From [Mycobacterium] vasticus (GTDB lineage: Bacteria > Actinomycetota > Actinomycetes > Mycobacteriales > Mycobacteriaceae), in the NCBI RefSeq assembly GCF_020181595.1, contig NZ_CP084028.1, positions 1,869,456 to 1,933,455 of the forward strand: DNA of 64,000 bases, in the 5' to 3' direction. A program made the position numbers and the translations under genes. Below are positions 10,732-22,263 of this stretch, in pieces; the first letter of the stretch is position 1; the number at the start of each line of letters is the position of its first letter. Below the pieces are notes generated by a model, which saw only the letters and a list, made by a program, of their open reading frames with translations, was not told the origin of the DNA and did not search any database.

Positions 10732-11890
10732 GAGGTGCGCTCCCAGAAGGCCGGTCCGACAGGTTCGACGAAGTCGCCGTTGGCGACCAGATGCCCGTTG
10801 GCGTCAATGGTGATCGGCAGCTGGGCCAGTGCACGCGCCGCCGGGCCGAAGACCGGCTTGGCGAAGTGCAGGGCGTCGAACTGCGACTGGTGACACGGGC
10901 ACAGAATCCGATAGGTCTGCTGCTCGAAAAGCGAAGAGGGGCAACCCAAGTGCGAGCAGATCTTGGTGTAGGCGAAGAAGTCTCCGTAGTTGAAGCTCTC
11001 CTGGCCGGCCCGCTTGACCACCTTGGGCATGTCGTCGGGCCGGATGCGGATCAGCATCACCGGGTTGCGCACGCCCATCATGATCTCGGTGATGGCTTCG
11101 CGTGATTCCTCAGTGGTGCCGTCGCCGTCGGACTCGCGCCACGGGAAGACGGTCTCCATGCCGCCGGCGTCGAGGTCCTGGGGACGCATCTTGACGAACG
11201 GCGATTCGGAGCTGTGACCGGTGGCCCGGGCCAGGAAGATGGTCTCGCCGTGGTAGCGCGGAGTCCAGCCCGACGTCCACAGTACGGCCTTCTTGCCTTC
11301 TGCGGTGTCCACGACCGGTTTCCACGGATTCTTGATCAGCCCGCCAGCAGCGGCCACCACGGTGCCCAAGCCGAACGCGCCGAACCCGATACCCAGGGAC
11401 GCACCGAGCAGCTTGCGGCGGCCGATCGTCGAGCCCTCAAAGGCATCGGTGAGCTGCGCGGCAACCGTCTTGCGGTCGACCTCGGCCGAACTGCCGTCGT
11501 GGCGCTCCTGGATGGTGATCTCTTCGGGGATGAACTTCTTGACGAACATCACCGCGCCGATACCGATGAAGAGCACCGAGAGCCCGAACGTCAGCCCGTA
11601 GAGCGGGGTGGCCAGGGAGTAGGCCAACCCGTCGGGGGAGTTGGTGGGCGCGTACTCCCACGGCCAGAACAGGAAGATCAGCAGCAGCGCGAATCCGAAG
11701 CCGCCGGCCGCCAAAAACCAAGCGGCAACCCGACGTTCGGCCCGCTTCTCGGCGCGGGTCTCCTCGGCCGGCCAGCGCGGCTCCTTGAAGATGGTGTTGA
11801 CGCCGTCGATGCGGCCACCCAGTTCGAGAAGCTCGCTGGTGCTCATCTCCGCCAGTTCGGCGTCGCTGGGAACGTCTTTGGTGCTGTCGG

Positions 11891-11894
<4 letters not shown>
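10728..11894 (-). CDS. qcrA: Rieske iron-sulfur subunit of cytochrome bcc
   Basis: 388 residues. N-terminal cytoplasmic region, three predicted transmembrane helices (about 60-82, 90-115 and 165-188, the last after a twin-Arg-like G-R-R-K-L-L-G), then the Rieske [2Fe-2S] domain. Cluster ligands are visible as C-S-H-L-G-C and C-P-C-H about 18 residues apart. The frame stays open to 11951, but Met at 11894 (M-T-D-S-T-K-D) overlaps the qcrC stop by 4 nt and matches the family N-terminus, so it is chosen. It passes electrons from quinol to QcrC. Confidence 0.93.
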
Positions 11895-13389
<1,495 letters not shown>

Positions 13390-13522
13390 CTATGTAGTTG
13401 AAGAACTCCACCCGGGGCGGACAATTAGCCCGAACTGGTGTTGTCCCACCTCTCGAAGGGTGACCGGTGGTCTGTCGAGGGTCGGCTCGGCCGGCTCGGG
13501 CATAGCGTGCGACGATCGGCGC

Positions 13523-14605
13523 GTGGTCGAGCCGGTTAGTGAGGTCCAGCCGAAAGCCCAGATCGCGCAGTGGCGGCAGGTGTTGGGTCGCCTGACGTCG
13601 GGCGCGGATCTGACCGAGGGCCAGGCGGCCTGGGCGATGGAGCAGATCATGGCCGGCGGCGCCACCTCGGCGCAGATCGCGGCGTTCGGCGTCGCGATGC
13701 AGATGAAGGGTCCGACCGCGGCCGAGGTCGGTGAGCTCGCCGAGGTGATGCTGGCGCACGGCCGCAAGGTCCCCACCGAGGCGATCGGCACCGACACCGT
13801 CGATGTGGTGGGCACTGGGGGTGACGGCGCCAACACGGTCAACCTGTCCACCATGGCGTCGATCGTGGTGGCCGCGGCCGGTGTGCCGGTGGTCAAACAC
13901 GGCAACCGGTCGGCGGGTTCGCTGTCCGGCGGGGCCGACACGCTCGAAGCTCTGGGGGTGCGCATCGACCTGGGTCCGGACGACGTCGCACGCAGCGTCG
14001 CCGAGATCGGGATCGGCTTCTGCTTCGCACCCCAGTTCCAGCCGTCCTACCGCAACGCCTCGGTGGCACGGCGTGAGATCGGCGTGCCGACGGTGTTCAA
14101 CCTGCTGGGACCGCTGACCAATCCGGCCCGGCCGCGCGCCGGGCTGATCGGCTGCGCGTTCGGGGAACTGGCCGAGGTGATGGCCGGGGTGTTCTCCGCG
14201 CGCGGGTCCAGCGTGCTGGTGGTGCACGGTGACGACGGCCTCGACGAACTGACCACGACCACCACCAGCACCATCTGGCGGGTGCAGGCCGGCACCATCG
14301 ACCGGCTGACCTTCGACCCGGCCGGGTTCGGATTTGCCCGCGCCGAGGTGAATGAACTACTCGGTGGTGACGCGCAGGCCAACGCGGAGGAGGCCAGGTC
14401 GGTTCTAGCCGGCACCCCGGGCGCGGTGCGTGATGCCGTGGTGCTCAATGCCGCCGGGGCCATCGTGGCGCACACCGGGCTATCCAGCGACGCCAAATGG
14501 CTGCCGGCCTGGGAAGACGGTCTCGCCCGTGCCGCGGCGGCCATCGACAGCGGCGCGGCGGAACAACTGCTCGCGCGTTGGGTCCGATTCGGCGCCCAGG
14601 TCTGA
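13523..14605 (+). CDS. trpD: Anthranilate phosphoribosyltransferase
   Basis: 360 residues. Joins anthranilate to PRPP in tryptophan synthesis; cytosolic, usually a homodimer. PRPP site [10 protein letters not shown] near residue 94 and K-H-G-N-R-S near 122 are intact. The open frame extends up to 13460, but GTG 13523 gives the family-like N-terminus, and the codons before it lie in the ctaE promoter region. The last 126 nt overlap the 3' end of the convergent nuclease gene on the other strand. No other trp genes are adjacent, as in M. tuberculosis (Rv2192c). Confidence 0.92.
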   Translation: MVEPVSEVQPKAQIAQWRQVLGRLTSGADLTEGQAAWAMEQIMAGGATSAQIAAFGVAMQMKGPTAAEVGELAEVMLAHGRKVPTEAIGTDTVDVVGTGGDGANTVNLSTMASIVVAAAGVPVVKHGNRSAGSLSGGADTLEALGVRIDLGPDDVARSVAEIGIGFCFAPQFQPSYRNASVARREIGVPTVFNLLGPLTNPARPRAGLIGCAFGELAEVMAGVFSARGSSVLVVHGDDGLDELTTTTTSTIWRVQAGTIDRLTFDPAGFGFARAEVNELLGGDAQANAEEARSVLAGTPGAVRDAVVLNAAGAIVAHTGLSSDAKWLPAWEDGLARAAAAIDSGAAEQLLARWVRFGAQV

Positions 14606-16414
14606 GGCCAGCCGCGCCGAGCGCGCCACGGCGGCCCACGGTGTCCACGGACCGGCCGAGCCCACCGGCGATGCCCAGCCGTGCTGATCCGGCGGCCCCA
14701 GCATCGCGTCTCCTCCGTCGAGCCTTGCTGAACCGCCGGCGGTTTCGGCGGGAGCCTCGACGCGCACGAGGCGTACCCCGGGTGCGGCCAGCCAGCGGGC
14801 GATGAGCCCGGTCTCTTCGACCAGCGCGCCGGCCAACGGAGCGGATTCGGGCACCACCGCCTGGGCGCCGAGGGTGATGGCATCGATGACGGGCAGCGGT
14901 GGCACACCGCGTGCGGCGCAGCCGGCCGCGGCCAACCGGCCGTGGCGGATGACCGCCAACTGCCACCCGCCGGCTCCGTCGGGTGCGGCGGCCACCAACT
15001 CCGGTAGGGCGGCCAGTGCCCGTGCCCGCTGACTGCGCCACAACACCTCGATGGCGGTGGCGGTCTGGTCGCGCAGGCGTGCGGCACTCTCGTAGTGCCC
15101 GCGTTCGGCCAGTGCGGTGACCTGTTTTACGGCCGCGCCCAGGGCGGTGTTGTCCGAGCCGTCGATCAGCGCGGCGGCACGTGCGGCGGTCTGGGCGTAT
15201 TCGGCTGAGGTGGCCCCGGAGGTGGCCGGGCACGGGCTGACTTCTAGCGGCGGGCAGCTGTGCTGACCCGATTGCCTCAATCGTGTTGTGCAGGTGCGGA
15301 TTCCGGTGAACCTGGCCAGTAGGGCGGCGGTCTGCGCGGCGTCGGCGCGGGAGCGGAACGGGCCGATCGCCTGGTTGTGTCGTGGGGCGCGGAGCACGGT
15401 CAGGCGGGGAAACGCCTCCTGCGACAACGTGATCCACCACCACCGTCGTGGGAACTTCGACCGGCGGTTGTAGGGCGGAGCGTGCGCGGCCAGCAGGCGC
15501 AGCTCCCGCACCCCGGCCTCCAGGGGGTGGGCGCATTCGACGTGGTCGATCCGGGTTGCCAGGGCAACCATCTCCGAGATGCGGCTGCGGCGGTCGGACC
15601 CGTTGAAATACGCGCCGATCCGGCGGCGCAGGTCGGTGGCGGTACCGATGTAGAGCACTTCATCGCCGGGGCCGCGGAACAGATAGACCCCCGGCCGGTG
15701 CGGAAGCCCTTCGGCCAGCGTGCGTTTGCTGCGCTGCGCCGCGGTGGCGTGCGACAGGTAGGCACGCAGGTCGGCGTAGGTGTGCACCCGCTGGTTGCCC
15801 AGCCGTTCGATCAGCGCGTGCAGCACGTCGACGGTGGCGCGGGCGTCGTCGAGGGCACGGTGGGTCGGGGTGGTGCGCACGGCGAACAATCGGGCCAGCT
15901 CGGCCAGTCGCACGCTGGGTGCCTCGTCGCGGCTGAGCACCCGTCGTGCCAGCCGGACCGTGCACAGCACCGGTGGCCGCGGCCAGGGGGTCTCGCAGCG
16001 GTGGGCGGCCGCGGTCAGGAAGCCGACGTCGAACCCGGCGTTGTGGGCGACCAGCACCGAACCGCGATCGAAGCCGGCGAACTCTAGGAAGTTCGGCAGC
16101 ACGGCGTCGATGCGGGGCGCCTCGTGCACCATCGCGGTGGTGATGCCGGTCAGCCGGACGATCTGGGGCGGGATGCCGCGCTGCGGGTCGACCAGGGTGG
16201 CGAACTCGCCTTCGACCACCCCACCGCGCACCTTGACCGCGCCGATCTCGGTGATGGTGTCCGGCTCGATATCGCCGGTCGGGGAGGCCCGGCCGCCGGT
16301 GGTCTCCAGGTCCACCACCACGAAGGTGGTGTCCCGCAGGGTGGTTTCCGATACGGATTCCAGCTGCGCGGCGAGGTGATCGAAGCTCAGCTGTCCGGCC
16401 GTGGCGGGGGTCAT
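14480..16414 (-). CDS. DEDDh 3'-5' exonuclease fused to a GIY-YIG (UvrC/Cho-like) endonuclease
   Basis: 644 residues, matching Rv2191 (about 645). Residues about 33-200 form a DnaQ-type exonuclease: D-L-E-T-T-G (D, E), H-N-A-G-F-D (D) and H-R-A-L-D-D-A (H, D) supply all five DEDDh residues. Residues about 235-320 form a GIY-YIG domain (G-V-Y-L-F-R-G...[13 protein letters not shown]). The remaining 300 residues resemble the UvrC-like tail, including a UVR-like helix. A role in DNA repair is inferred. ATG 16414 is chosen because TACCGT (complement of 16422-16427) lies 7 nt upstream, making the message leaderless. Overlaps trpD by 126 nt at the 3' end. Confidence 0.88.
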   Translation of the reverse strand: MTPATAGQLSFDHLAAQLESVSETTLRDTTFVVVDLETTGGRASPTGDIEPDTITEIGAVKVRGGVVEGEFATLVDPQRGIPPQIVRLTGITTAMVHEAPRIDAVLPNFLEFAGFDRGSVLVAHNAGFDVGFLTAAAHRCETPWPRPPVLCTVRLARRVLSRDEAPSVRLAELARLFAVRTTPTHRALDDARATVDVLHALIERLGNQRVHTYADLRAYLSHATAAQRSKRTLAEGLPHRPGVYLFRGPGDEVLYIGTATDLRRRIGAYFNGSDRRSRISEMVALATRIDHVECAHPLEAGVRELRLLAAHAPPYNRRSKFPRRWWWITLSQEAFPRLTVLRAPRHNQAIGPFRSRADAAQTAALLARFTGIRTCTTRLRQSGQHSCPPLEVSPCPATSGATSAEYAQTAARAAALIDGSDNTALGAAVKQVTALAERGHYESAARLRDQTATAIEVLWRSQRARALAALPELVAAAPDGAGGWQLAVIRHGRLAAAGCAARGVPPLPVIDAITLGAQAVVPESAPLAGALVEETGLIARWLAAPGVRLVRVEAPAETAGGSARLDGGDAMLGPPDQHGWASPVGSAGPWTPWAAVARSARLASDLGAESDPTREQLFRRAAVDGRRGTGETVFPGRQPFGVAG

Positions 16415-16509
16415 AGCGAGCACGGTAGGTCGGGGCACCGACAGATGAGCGCCCGAGGGTTGTCGGTACCCGGGGTTAGCGTGCCGGCAACAGATCGAGA
16501 GGAATCGCC

Positions 16510-16767
16510 ATGGCACAGATCTCGGACCATTACGGCAGCCGCCCCACCGGTGCGGAACCGGTGGTGATCGACTGCGACGACTGTGCGGTCCGCGGGCCCG
16601 CCTGCCGGGACTGCGTGGTCAGTGTGTTGATCGGGGTGCCGAACGAGCTGCTCGAAGACGAGCGGGCGGCGCTCGACGTGCTCGCCGAGGCGGGGATGGC
16701 GCCCCGGTTGCGCCTGGTCCCGATCCGTGGCGACGGGCGAACGGGACGGCGTTCCGGCGTGGCCTGA
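16510..16767 (+). CDS. Small conserved protein with paired cysteine motifs
   Basis: 85 residues; a GAGAGGA ribosome-binding site lies 7 nt before the ATG. Four cysteines occur as C-D-D-C and C-R-D-C, seven residues apart (about residues 22-36), which could hold a zinc or Fe-S cluster. The rest is a short helix ([14 protein letters not shown]) and a basic tail. It is divergent from the exonuclease/GIY-YIG gene and upstream of ripC. Similar short proteins are found in actinobacteria, but I do not know a function. Confidence 0.72.
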   Translation: MAQISDHYGSRPTGAEPVVIDCDDCAVRGPACRDCVVSVLIGVPNELLEDERAALDVLAEAGMAPRLRLVPIRGDGRTGRRSGVA

Positions 16768-16926
16768 AACCGGCGCGTCGCTCTTAGAGATCTCGCAATT
16801 TTGGCTGCTAACGTAGGCGGCTCGTGATGGACAACGCCGTTGCCATTTCGTAACCTATTCGAGACTCTTACGTACTCGGCGGCGGCACGGCCATGTCCAT
16901 CCTCGGCAGTGTATAAGGATGCAATC

Positions 16927-18081
16927 TTGAAGCTCGGACGTATGCAGTGGAACCTGTGTGCTCTTGGGCGTCCTGTGCGCGCTGTTGCCACCGGCCTTCT
17001 GGTCGGCGCCACTGTCGCGACCGGCTCGCTGCTGGGCCAGGTGCACGCCGATCCGGCCGATGACGCCATGGCCAAGCTCAGCGAGCTGTCCCGGCAGGCC
17101 GAGCAGACCACCGAGGCGATGCACACCGCGCAGCTCAATCTTGACGAGAAGCTCGCCGCGCAACGCGCCGCCGACCGCACCCACGACGATGACCAGGCCG
17201 CCTTGGCCGCTGCCCGCGACCAACTTTCCGGCTACCGGTCCGCGGTGAACCGCTTCGCCGCCACCACCTATATGGGCGGCCGCGTCGGCGGTATGGACGC
17301 CATGTTGACCGCGGAGTCACCGCAGCAGCTGATCGACAAGCTTGCCGTGCAGCGCGTGGTGGCCGGTGACCTGTCGGTGCAGATGGACCGTTTCCGCGCC
17401 GCCAGTGAGCAGGCGGACCAGGCCGAGCAGGCCTCGGCGAAGTCCGCCGATGAGGCCCGTGCCGCAGCCGAGCAGGCCGCCGCCGTGCGCGCCGAAGTGC
17501 AGGCCCGCCAGAGCCGCCTGCAGTTGCAGATCTCGGTGGTCAAGTCCCAGTACTATGCGCTGACCCAGCAGCAGCGCGCCGCGATGGCCGCCCCCGGGCC
17601 GGTCCCCGAGGGCGCCCCGGGAGCACCGGCCCCCGAGCGACAGCCCCCGGTGTTCGGATTGCTGGCCCCCGGAAACCCGGCAGACCCGGCACCGCCGATG
17701 GAGCTGGCCTTCCCCGGTGGCGGCGGGGGTGGCGGCGCGGCCGCGACGGCCGTGCAGGCCGCTCTCACCCAGGTCGGTTCGCCTTACGTGTGGGGTGGCG
17801 CCGCACCCGGCGGGTTCGATTGCTCCGGGCTGGTGATGTGGGCGTTCCACCAGGCCGGGATCAACCTGCCGCACTCCAGCCAGGCCCAAGCCAACGGTGG
17901 CCAGGCCGTGTCGCTGTCTGATCTGCAGCCCGGCGACGTCCTGACGTTCTACTCGGATGCCTCCCACTCGGGGATCTACGTCGGCGACGGCATGATGATC
18001 CATTCGTCCACCTACGGTCAGCCGGTCCGGGTGGTGCCGATGACCTCGTCCGGCCCGATCCACAACGCCCGCCGTTACTGA
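16927..18081 (+). CDS. ripC: NlpC/P60 peptidoglycan endopeptidase
   Basis: 384 residues (Rv2190c/RipC is 385). A Sec signal peptide (about 1-43, cleavage near H-A-D) is followed by a long coiled-coil regulatory region (about 46-215, rich in Ala/Glu/Gln). A Pro-rich linker and a C-terminal NlpC/P60 domain (about 270-384) come next. Catalytic residues are visible: Cys299 in F-D-C-S-G-L-V and His near 347 in S-H-S-G-I-Y-V-G. It cleaves the peptide stems of peptidoglycan. TTG 16927 is chosen because AAGGA lies about 9 nt upstream and the length matches; ATG 16942 is the alternative. The 159-bp upstream region has no gene; the CGTAA...TTACG arms at about 16853-16876 are its only visible symmetry. 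Confidence 0.87.
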   Translation: MKLGRMQWNLCALGRPVRAVATGLLVGATVATGSLLGQVHADPADDAMAKLSELSRQAEQTTEAMHTAQLNLDEKLAAQRAADRTHDDDQAALAAARDQLSGYRSAVNRFAATTYMGGRVGGMDAMLTAESPQQLIDKLAVQRVVAGDLSVQMDRFRAASEQADQAEQASAKSADEARAAAEQAAAVRAEVQARQSRLQLQISVVKSQYYALTQQQRAAMAAPGPVPEGAPGAPAPERQPPVFGLLAPGNPADPAPPMELAFPGGGGGGGAAATAVQAALTQVGSPYVWGGAAPGGFDCSGLVMWAFHQAGINLPHSSQAQANGGQAVSLSDLQPGDVLTFYSDASHSGIYVGDGMMIHSSTYGQPVRVVPMTSSGPIHNARRY

Positions 18082-18103
18082 GCGGTCCGTAATCCGACGC
18101 CTG

Positions 18104-18895
18104 TTGGCCGTGCTGCTGACGGCCGAGCTGATCACTGTCGTCGTCGTGCTGGCCGTGCCGGGCCCGGCCGCTGATCCGCCCCTAACAGTCGGCGATCATC
18201 GCAGCGTCGTGCTGGACAACCGCGGCGGGCAGGCCGGCGCGCAGCTGCTGGCCCGGATCGCCGCCGACATCGGACCGGCCGTCGACGCGGTCGAATCATT
18301 CTGGGGAACCGACTGGTCGCATCGAATCGAGATCACCGCCACCGGCTCGGTCCAGCAGTTCGCCGCGCTGGCCGGTGCCGGTAGGGGAGCCGGTGACGTG
18401 GCGCAGTGGGTCGACGTCGCCGCGGTCGCGGTGGCCGATCGGGTCGATCCGGAGCGGCGGCGGGTGAGCGGCCAACGCGTGGTGTTCGCGCCGGGCGCGA
18501 CCGCCATGAGCGACACCGCGCTGCGAATCGTGTTGACTCACGAGCTTTTTCATTACGCGGCCCGCGCCGACACTGCCGCCGAAGCGCCACGCTGGCTCAC
18601 CGAGGGGGTGGCCGACTTCGTGGCCCGCCCCGGCCAGGAGCCGCCCACGACGGCCCCGCTGACGCTGCCCTCCGACCAAGATCTGGACGCCCCCGGCCCG
18701 CGCCGCGCCGAAGCCTACGACCGGGCCTGGGGGTTCGCCCGGTACGTCGCAGCCCGCTTCGGGGCCGACAAGCTGCGTGAGCTCTACCTGTCCGCCTGCG
18801 GCCCCGCCGATGTCGCCCCGGCCGTCGCCGTGCCGTTGGTGCTCGGTGTCGGTCTGCCCGACCTGCTCACCGGCTGGCAGCAGTGGCAGGGTTGA
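18104..18895 (+). CDS. Exported HExxH putative metalloprotease
   Basis: 263 residues. An N-terminal hydrophobic segment (L-L-T-A-E-L-I-T-V-V-V-V-L-A-V, about 4-20) looks like a signal or anchor. The zinc-protease motif H-E-L-F-H sits near residue 146 and is followed by E-G-V-A-D-F near 168, which would supply the third ligand. This is the arrangement in peptidase-MA-like proteins such as Rv2189c. Substrate unknown. An in-frame stop at 18041 leaves no ATG or GTG upstream, so the start is TTG 18104 or GTG 18110. It begins 22 nt after ripC, pointing to co-expression with the wall hydrolase. Confidence 0.75.
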   Translation: MAVLLTAELITVVVVLAVPGPAADPPLTVGDHRSVVLDNRGGQAGAQLLARIAADIGPAVDAVESFWGTDWSHRIEITATGSVQQFAALAGAGRGAGDVAQWVDVAAVAVADRVDPERRRVSGQRVVFAPGATAMSDTALRIVLTHELFHYAARADTAAEAPRWLTEGVADFVARPGQEPPTTAPLTLPSDQDLDAPGPRRAEAYDRAWGFARYVAARFGADKLRELYLSACGPADVAPAVAVPLVLGVGLPDLLTGWQQWQG

Positions 18896-18931
18896 CCGCA
18901 TCGGCTAGGCCGACCCGCTAGCATCCCTCGG

Positions 18932-20074
18932 GTGAGCCGGGTCCTGCTGGTTACCAATGATTTTCCGCCGCGGCCCGGCGGCATCCAGTGCTACCTGGAA
19001 GAACTGGTGTGCCGCATCGCCGCCGGCGGGCGTCACCAGATCACCGTGTACGCCCCGAAATGGCGTGGGGCCGAGGACTTCGACGCCGCCGCCGACGCAG
19101 CCGGCTACCAGGTGGTGCGTCACCCCGGCACGTTGATGCTGCCGGGCCGGGCCGTCGACGCACGGATGCGCCGGCTCATCGCCGAGGGCGTGATCGACAC
19201 GGTCTGGTTCGGCGCTGCCGCACCGTTGGCGCTGCTGGCGCAGCGGGCACGCTCGGCCGGAGCCACCCGAGTGGTGGCCAGCACACACGGCCACGAGGTC
19301 GGGTGGTCGATGCTGCCGGGCGCCCGGTCGGTGCTGCGCCGGATCGGCGACACCTGCGACACCGTCACCTTCGTCAGCCACTACACCCGCGGCCGGTTCG
19401 CCGCGGCGTTCGGTCCCGACGCGGCGCTGGAGCACCTGCCGCCCGGGGTGGACACCGGCCGGTTCCGTCCCGACCCGGCCGCCCGCGAGCGCCTGCGCGA
19501 ACGCCACGGGCTGGGCGGGCGGCCCACGGTGGTCTGCGTGTCGCGGCTGGTGCCCCGCAAGGGCCAGGACATGCTGATCCGGGCGCTGCCGGCGATTCGG
19601 CAACGTGTCGACGGGGCCGCGCTGGTGATCGTCGGCGGCGGACCGTACGCCGAGCGGCTGCACAAGCTGGCCGCCGAATGCGGGGTTGCCGACTCGGTGA
19701 CCTTCACCGGCGGCGTGCCGGCCGCCGAACTGCCGGCCTACTACCTGCTCGGCGACGTCTTCGCGATGCCGTGCCGCACCCGTGGCTCCGGGATGGATGT
19801 CGAGGGTCTGGGCATCGTGTTTCTGGAGGCGTCGGCGGCCGGTGTCCCGGTGGTCGCCGGCGACTCCGGTGGCGCACCGGAAACCGTGCTGGACAACCGG
19901 ACCGGGCGGGTGGTCGACGGCCGATCGGTGAGCCAGATCGCCGACGCCGTCAGCACGCTGCTCGCCGATCCGGACCGGGCCGCGGCGATGGGCAACGCCG
20001 GGCGCGAGTGGGCGACCGGCCACTGGGGCTGGGATGGCCTGGCCGACCGGATGGCCGAACTGCTGCAGGCCTGA
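18932..20074 (+). CDS. pimB: GDP-mannose-dependent PIM mannosyltransferase PimB'
   Basis: 380-residue GT4 (GT-B fold) enzyme, orthologue of Rv2188c. It adds the second mannose to phosphatidylinositol monomannoside at the inner membrane, the base of PIM, LM and LAM. Visible: R-P-G-G-I-Q in the N-terminal acceptor domain; V-S-R-L-V-P-R-K-G-Q-D (nucleotide-sugar domain, about 200-215); E-G-L-G-I-V-F-L-E-A near 290 (the E-x7-E pair of GT4). TAGCAT (18919-18924) ends 7 nt before the GTG start, so a leaderless mRNA is likely. It ends 5 nt before the 79-bp repeat array. Confidence 0.92.
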   Translation: MSRVLLVTNDFPPRPGGIQCYLEELVCRIAAGGRHQITVYAPKWRGAEDFDAAADAAGYQVVRHPGTLMLPGRAVDARMRRLIAEGVIDTVWFGAAAPLALLAQRARSAGATRVVASTHGHEVGWSMLPGARSVLRRIGDTCDTVTFVSHYTRGRFAAAFGPDAALEHLPPGVDTGRFRPDPAARERLRERHGLGGRPTVVCVSRLVPRKGQDMLIRALPAIRQRVDGAALVIVGGGPYAERLHKLAAECGVADSVTFTGGVPAAELPAYYLLGDVFAMPCRTRGSGMDVEGLGIVFLEASAAGVPVVAGDSGGAPETVLDNRTGRVVDGRSVSQIADAVSTLLADPDRAAAMGNAGREWATGHWGWDGLADRMAELLQA

Positions 20075-20079
20075 GACGC

Positions 20080-20329
20080 CTAATCCTTGCGGCGGTCCCG
20101 GCTTCCCCTCGCCTCCGCCGACCCTGCGGGCCAACTCCGGCGAGCCTCGCCGAACCGCCTAATCCTTGCGGCGGTCCCGGCTTCCCCTCGCCTCCGCCGA
20201 CCCTGCGGGCCAACTCCGGCGAGCCTCGCCGAACCGCCTAATCCTTGCGGCGGTCCCGGCTTCCCCTCGCCTCCGCCGACCCTGCGGGCCAACTCCGGCG
20301 AGCCTCGCCGAACCGCCTAATCCTTGCGG
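20080..20329. repeat. Tandem array: three 79-bp units plus the seed in fadD15
   Basis: Identical 79-bp units at 20080-20158, 20159-20237 and 20238-20316. A fourth 13-bp partial copy (20317-20329) is the last codons and stop of fadD15. Each unit therefore carries, on the minus strand, CCGCAAGGATTAG (Arg-Lys-Asp-stop), and each contains the palindrome CGGCGAGCCTCGCCG. The array fills the whole space between the pimB' and fadD15 stop codons. It looks like a minisatellite (VNTR/MIRU-like in size). The repeated reading frames across it are by-products. Confidence 0.93.
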
Positions 20330-22119
20330 TAAATGGCCTCGATCGCGTCGGCGAACTTCTCGGCGACGACGTTGCGCTTCACCTTCATGGTGGGGGTCAA
20401 CTCGCCGGTGGCCTCGGTGAAGTCGACCGGCAGGATCGAGAACTTGCGGATCGACTCGGCGTGCGACACCGACAGGTTGGCCTGCTTGACCGCGGCGTCC
20501 ACCTCGGCGAGCAGGTCCGGGTCACCTGCCAGGTCCGCGACGCTGGCCGTGGCGGCTTTGCTGTTGCGCTGCTTCCAGCCCTCGATGGCCTCCGGGTCGA
20601 TGGTGATCAGCGCCCCGATGAACGGGCGGGCGTCGCCGACCACCATCGCCTGGCTGATCAGCGGATGGGCCCGCAGCTGGTCCTCGAGCACCGCGGGCGC
20701 GACGTTCTTGCCGCCGGCGGTCACGATGATCTCCTTCTTGCGGCCGGTGATCTTCAGATAGCCCTCGTCGTCGATCGCCGCCAGGTCGCCGGTCCTGAAC
20801 CACCCGTCGGTGAACGCCTCGGCGGTGGCCGCCTCGTTGCCCCAGTAGCCGCCGAACACCACGCCACCGCGCACCAGCAGCTCGCCGTCCTCGGCGATAC
20901 GCATGCTGTTGCCCGGCACCAGCGTTCCGACCGTGCCGACCTTGATGCCGCCGACCGGGTTGACGGTCACAGCGGCGGTGGTCTCGGTCAGGCCGTACCC
21001 CTCGTAGATGGACAGGCCCACACCGCGGTAGAAGTGCCCCAGCCGCTCGCCCAGCGGTGCCCCGCCGGACACCGAGGCGCGGCAGTCGCCGCCCAGCGCG
21101 GCCCGCAGCTTGCGATACACCAGCTTGTCGAAGAGGGCGTGCTTGGCGCGCAGCAGCAATCCGGGACGACCGGAGTCCAGCGCCTCGCTGAAGTCCACCG
21201 CGGTCTGCGCGGCCATCTCGAAGATCTTGCCCTTGCCGTCGCTGGCGGCGTTCTGGGCGGCGGTGTTGTAGACCTTCTCGAACACCCGCGGCACCGAGAC
21301 CACGACGGTCGGCTTGAACACCGCGAACATCGGCAGCAGGTTCTTGATGTCGCTGGTGAATCCGACGGTGACCCGGTTGGCGAACGCCCCCAGGGTCAGC
21401 GCCCGCGCCAGCACGTGCGCCAGCGGCAGGAAGACCAGCAGACGCTGACCATCGGTGAGCAGGCTGGGCAACGCGGCCTTGGTGCCGCGAACCTCGTAGA
21501 TCAGGTTGGAGTGGGTGAGTTGGCAGCCCTTGGGCCGACCGGTGGTACCGGAGGTGTAGATCAGTGTGGCGGGGTCGGTGGCCCGCAGCGCGCTCAGGCG
21601 CGCGGTGACCTGCGCCGGATCCTGGCCGGCCGCGGCGTCGGCCAGCTCGTCGAGGGCCTTGGCGCCGGTGCCGTCGATGGTCAGCACCCGCCGCAGCGCG
21701 GGCAGGTCACCGGCGAGTTCGTTGACCATCTGGGCGTGGTTGTCGGTCTCGGCGAATGCCAGGACCGCACTGGAGTCCTGCATCACCCAGCGCACCTGCT
21801 CGGCAGAGGAGGTTTCGTAGATCGGCACGGTGACCGCCCCGATCGACAGAATGGCGAAGTCCAGGATGGCCCACTCATAGCGGGTGGCCGAGAAGATGAC
21901 CACCCGGTCTCCGGCCGCAACGCCCTGGGCGATCAGTCCCAGTGCGGCCGAACGGATCTGCGAGGCAGCGGTGGCGCAGGTGACGTCGGTCCACGCGCCG
22001 TCGACCTGGCGCTGATAGATGACGTGGTCGGGGTTGTCGCGCTCGTGTTCGAAGACGACTGCGGCGACGTTGTCGTGCTCCTCGACGGTGAACGGCGCGG
22101 GAACACTGAACTCACGCAT
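20317..22119 (-). CDS. fadD15: Long-chain fatty-acyl-CoA synthetase
   Basis: 600 residues, the same length as Rv2187. ANL-superfamily enzyme that activates long-chain fatty acids to acyl-CoA through acyl-AMP. P-loop-like [11 protein letters not shown] near residue 190, Y-E-G-Y-G-L-T-E-T near 370, and the C-terminal [14 protein letters not shown] hinge near 455 are all intact. An AGAGAGG ribosome-binding site precedes the ATG. Convergent with pimB'; the stop codon region is the seed of the 79-bp tandem array. Confidence 0.93.
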   Translation of the reverse strand: MREFSVPAPFTVEEHDNVAAVVFEHERDNPDHVIYQRQVDGAWTDVTCATAASQIRSAALGLIAQGVAAGDRVVIFSATRYEWAILDFAILSIGAVTVPIYETSSAEQVRWVMQDSSAVLAFAETDNHAQMVNELAGDLPALRRVLTIDGTGAKALDELADAAAGQDPAQVTARLSALRATDPATLIYTSGTTGRPKGCQLTHSNLIYEVRGTKAALPSLLTDGQRLLVFLPLAHVLARALTLGAFANRVTVGFTSDIKNLLPMFAVFKPTVVVSVPRVFEKVYNTAAQNAASDGKGKIFEMAAQTAVDFSEALDSGRPGLLLRAKHALFDKLVYRKLRAALGGDCRASVSGGAPLGERLGHFYRGVGLSIYEGYGLTETTAAVTVNPVGGIKVGTVGTLVPGNSMRIAEDGELLVRGGVVFGGYWGNEAATAEAFTDGWFRTGDLAAIDDEGYLKITGRKKEIIVTAGGKNVAPAVLEDQLRAHPLISQAMVVGDARPFIGALITIDPEAIEGWKQRNSKAATASVADLAGDPDLLAEVDAAVKQANLSVSHAESIRKFSILPVDFTEATGELTPTMKVKRNVVAEKFADAIEAIYRKD

Positions 22120-22263
22120 TGCGATGACCTCTCTTGACTGCCGGTTGTCTGCCCTCTCAGCCTAGTAGGCGAGCTACGGCTGATGTGACGGTGTTCACTA
22201 CCGCGGGCACGCTGGGTACCCGGCGCGTACCGCCGCAGGGCGGTCATATGTGAAGCTGGGGCG

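Noticed and set aside
16768-16926. ydaO-type c-di-AMP riboswitch upstream of ripC
   Set aside because: Such riboswitches occur before some actinobacterial wall hydrolases, but the conserved GGA/CCGGGG blocks are not visible here.
20087-20420. Repeated reading frames with near-identical proteins over the 79-bp array
   Set aside because: They arise only because the DNA is tandemly repeated; no ribosome-binding sites and no family features.
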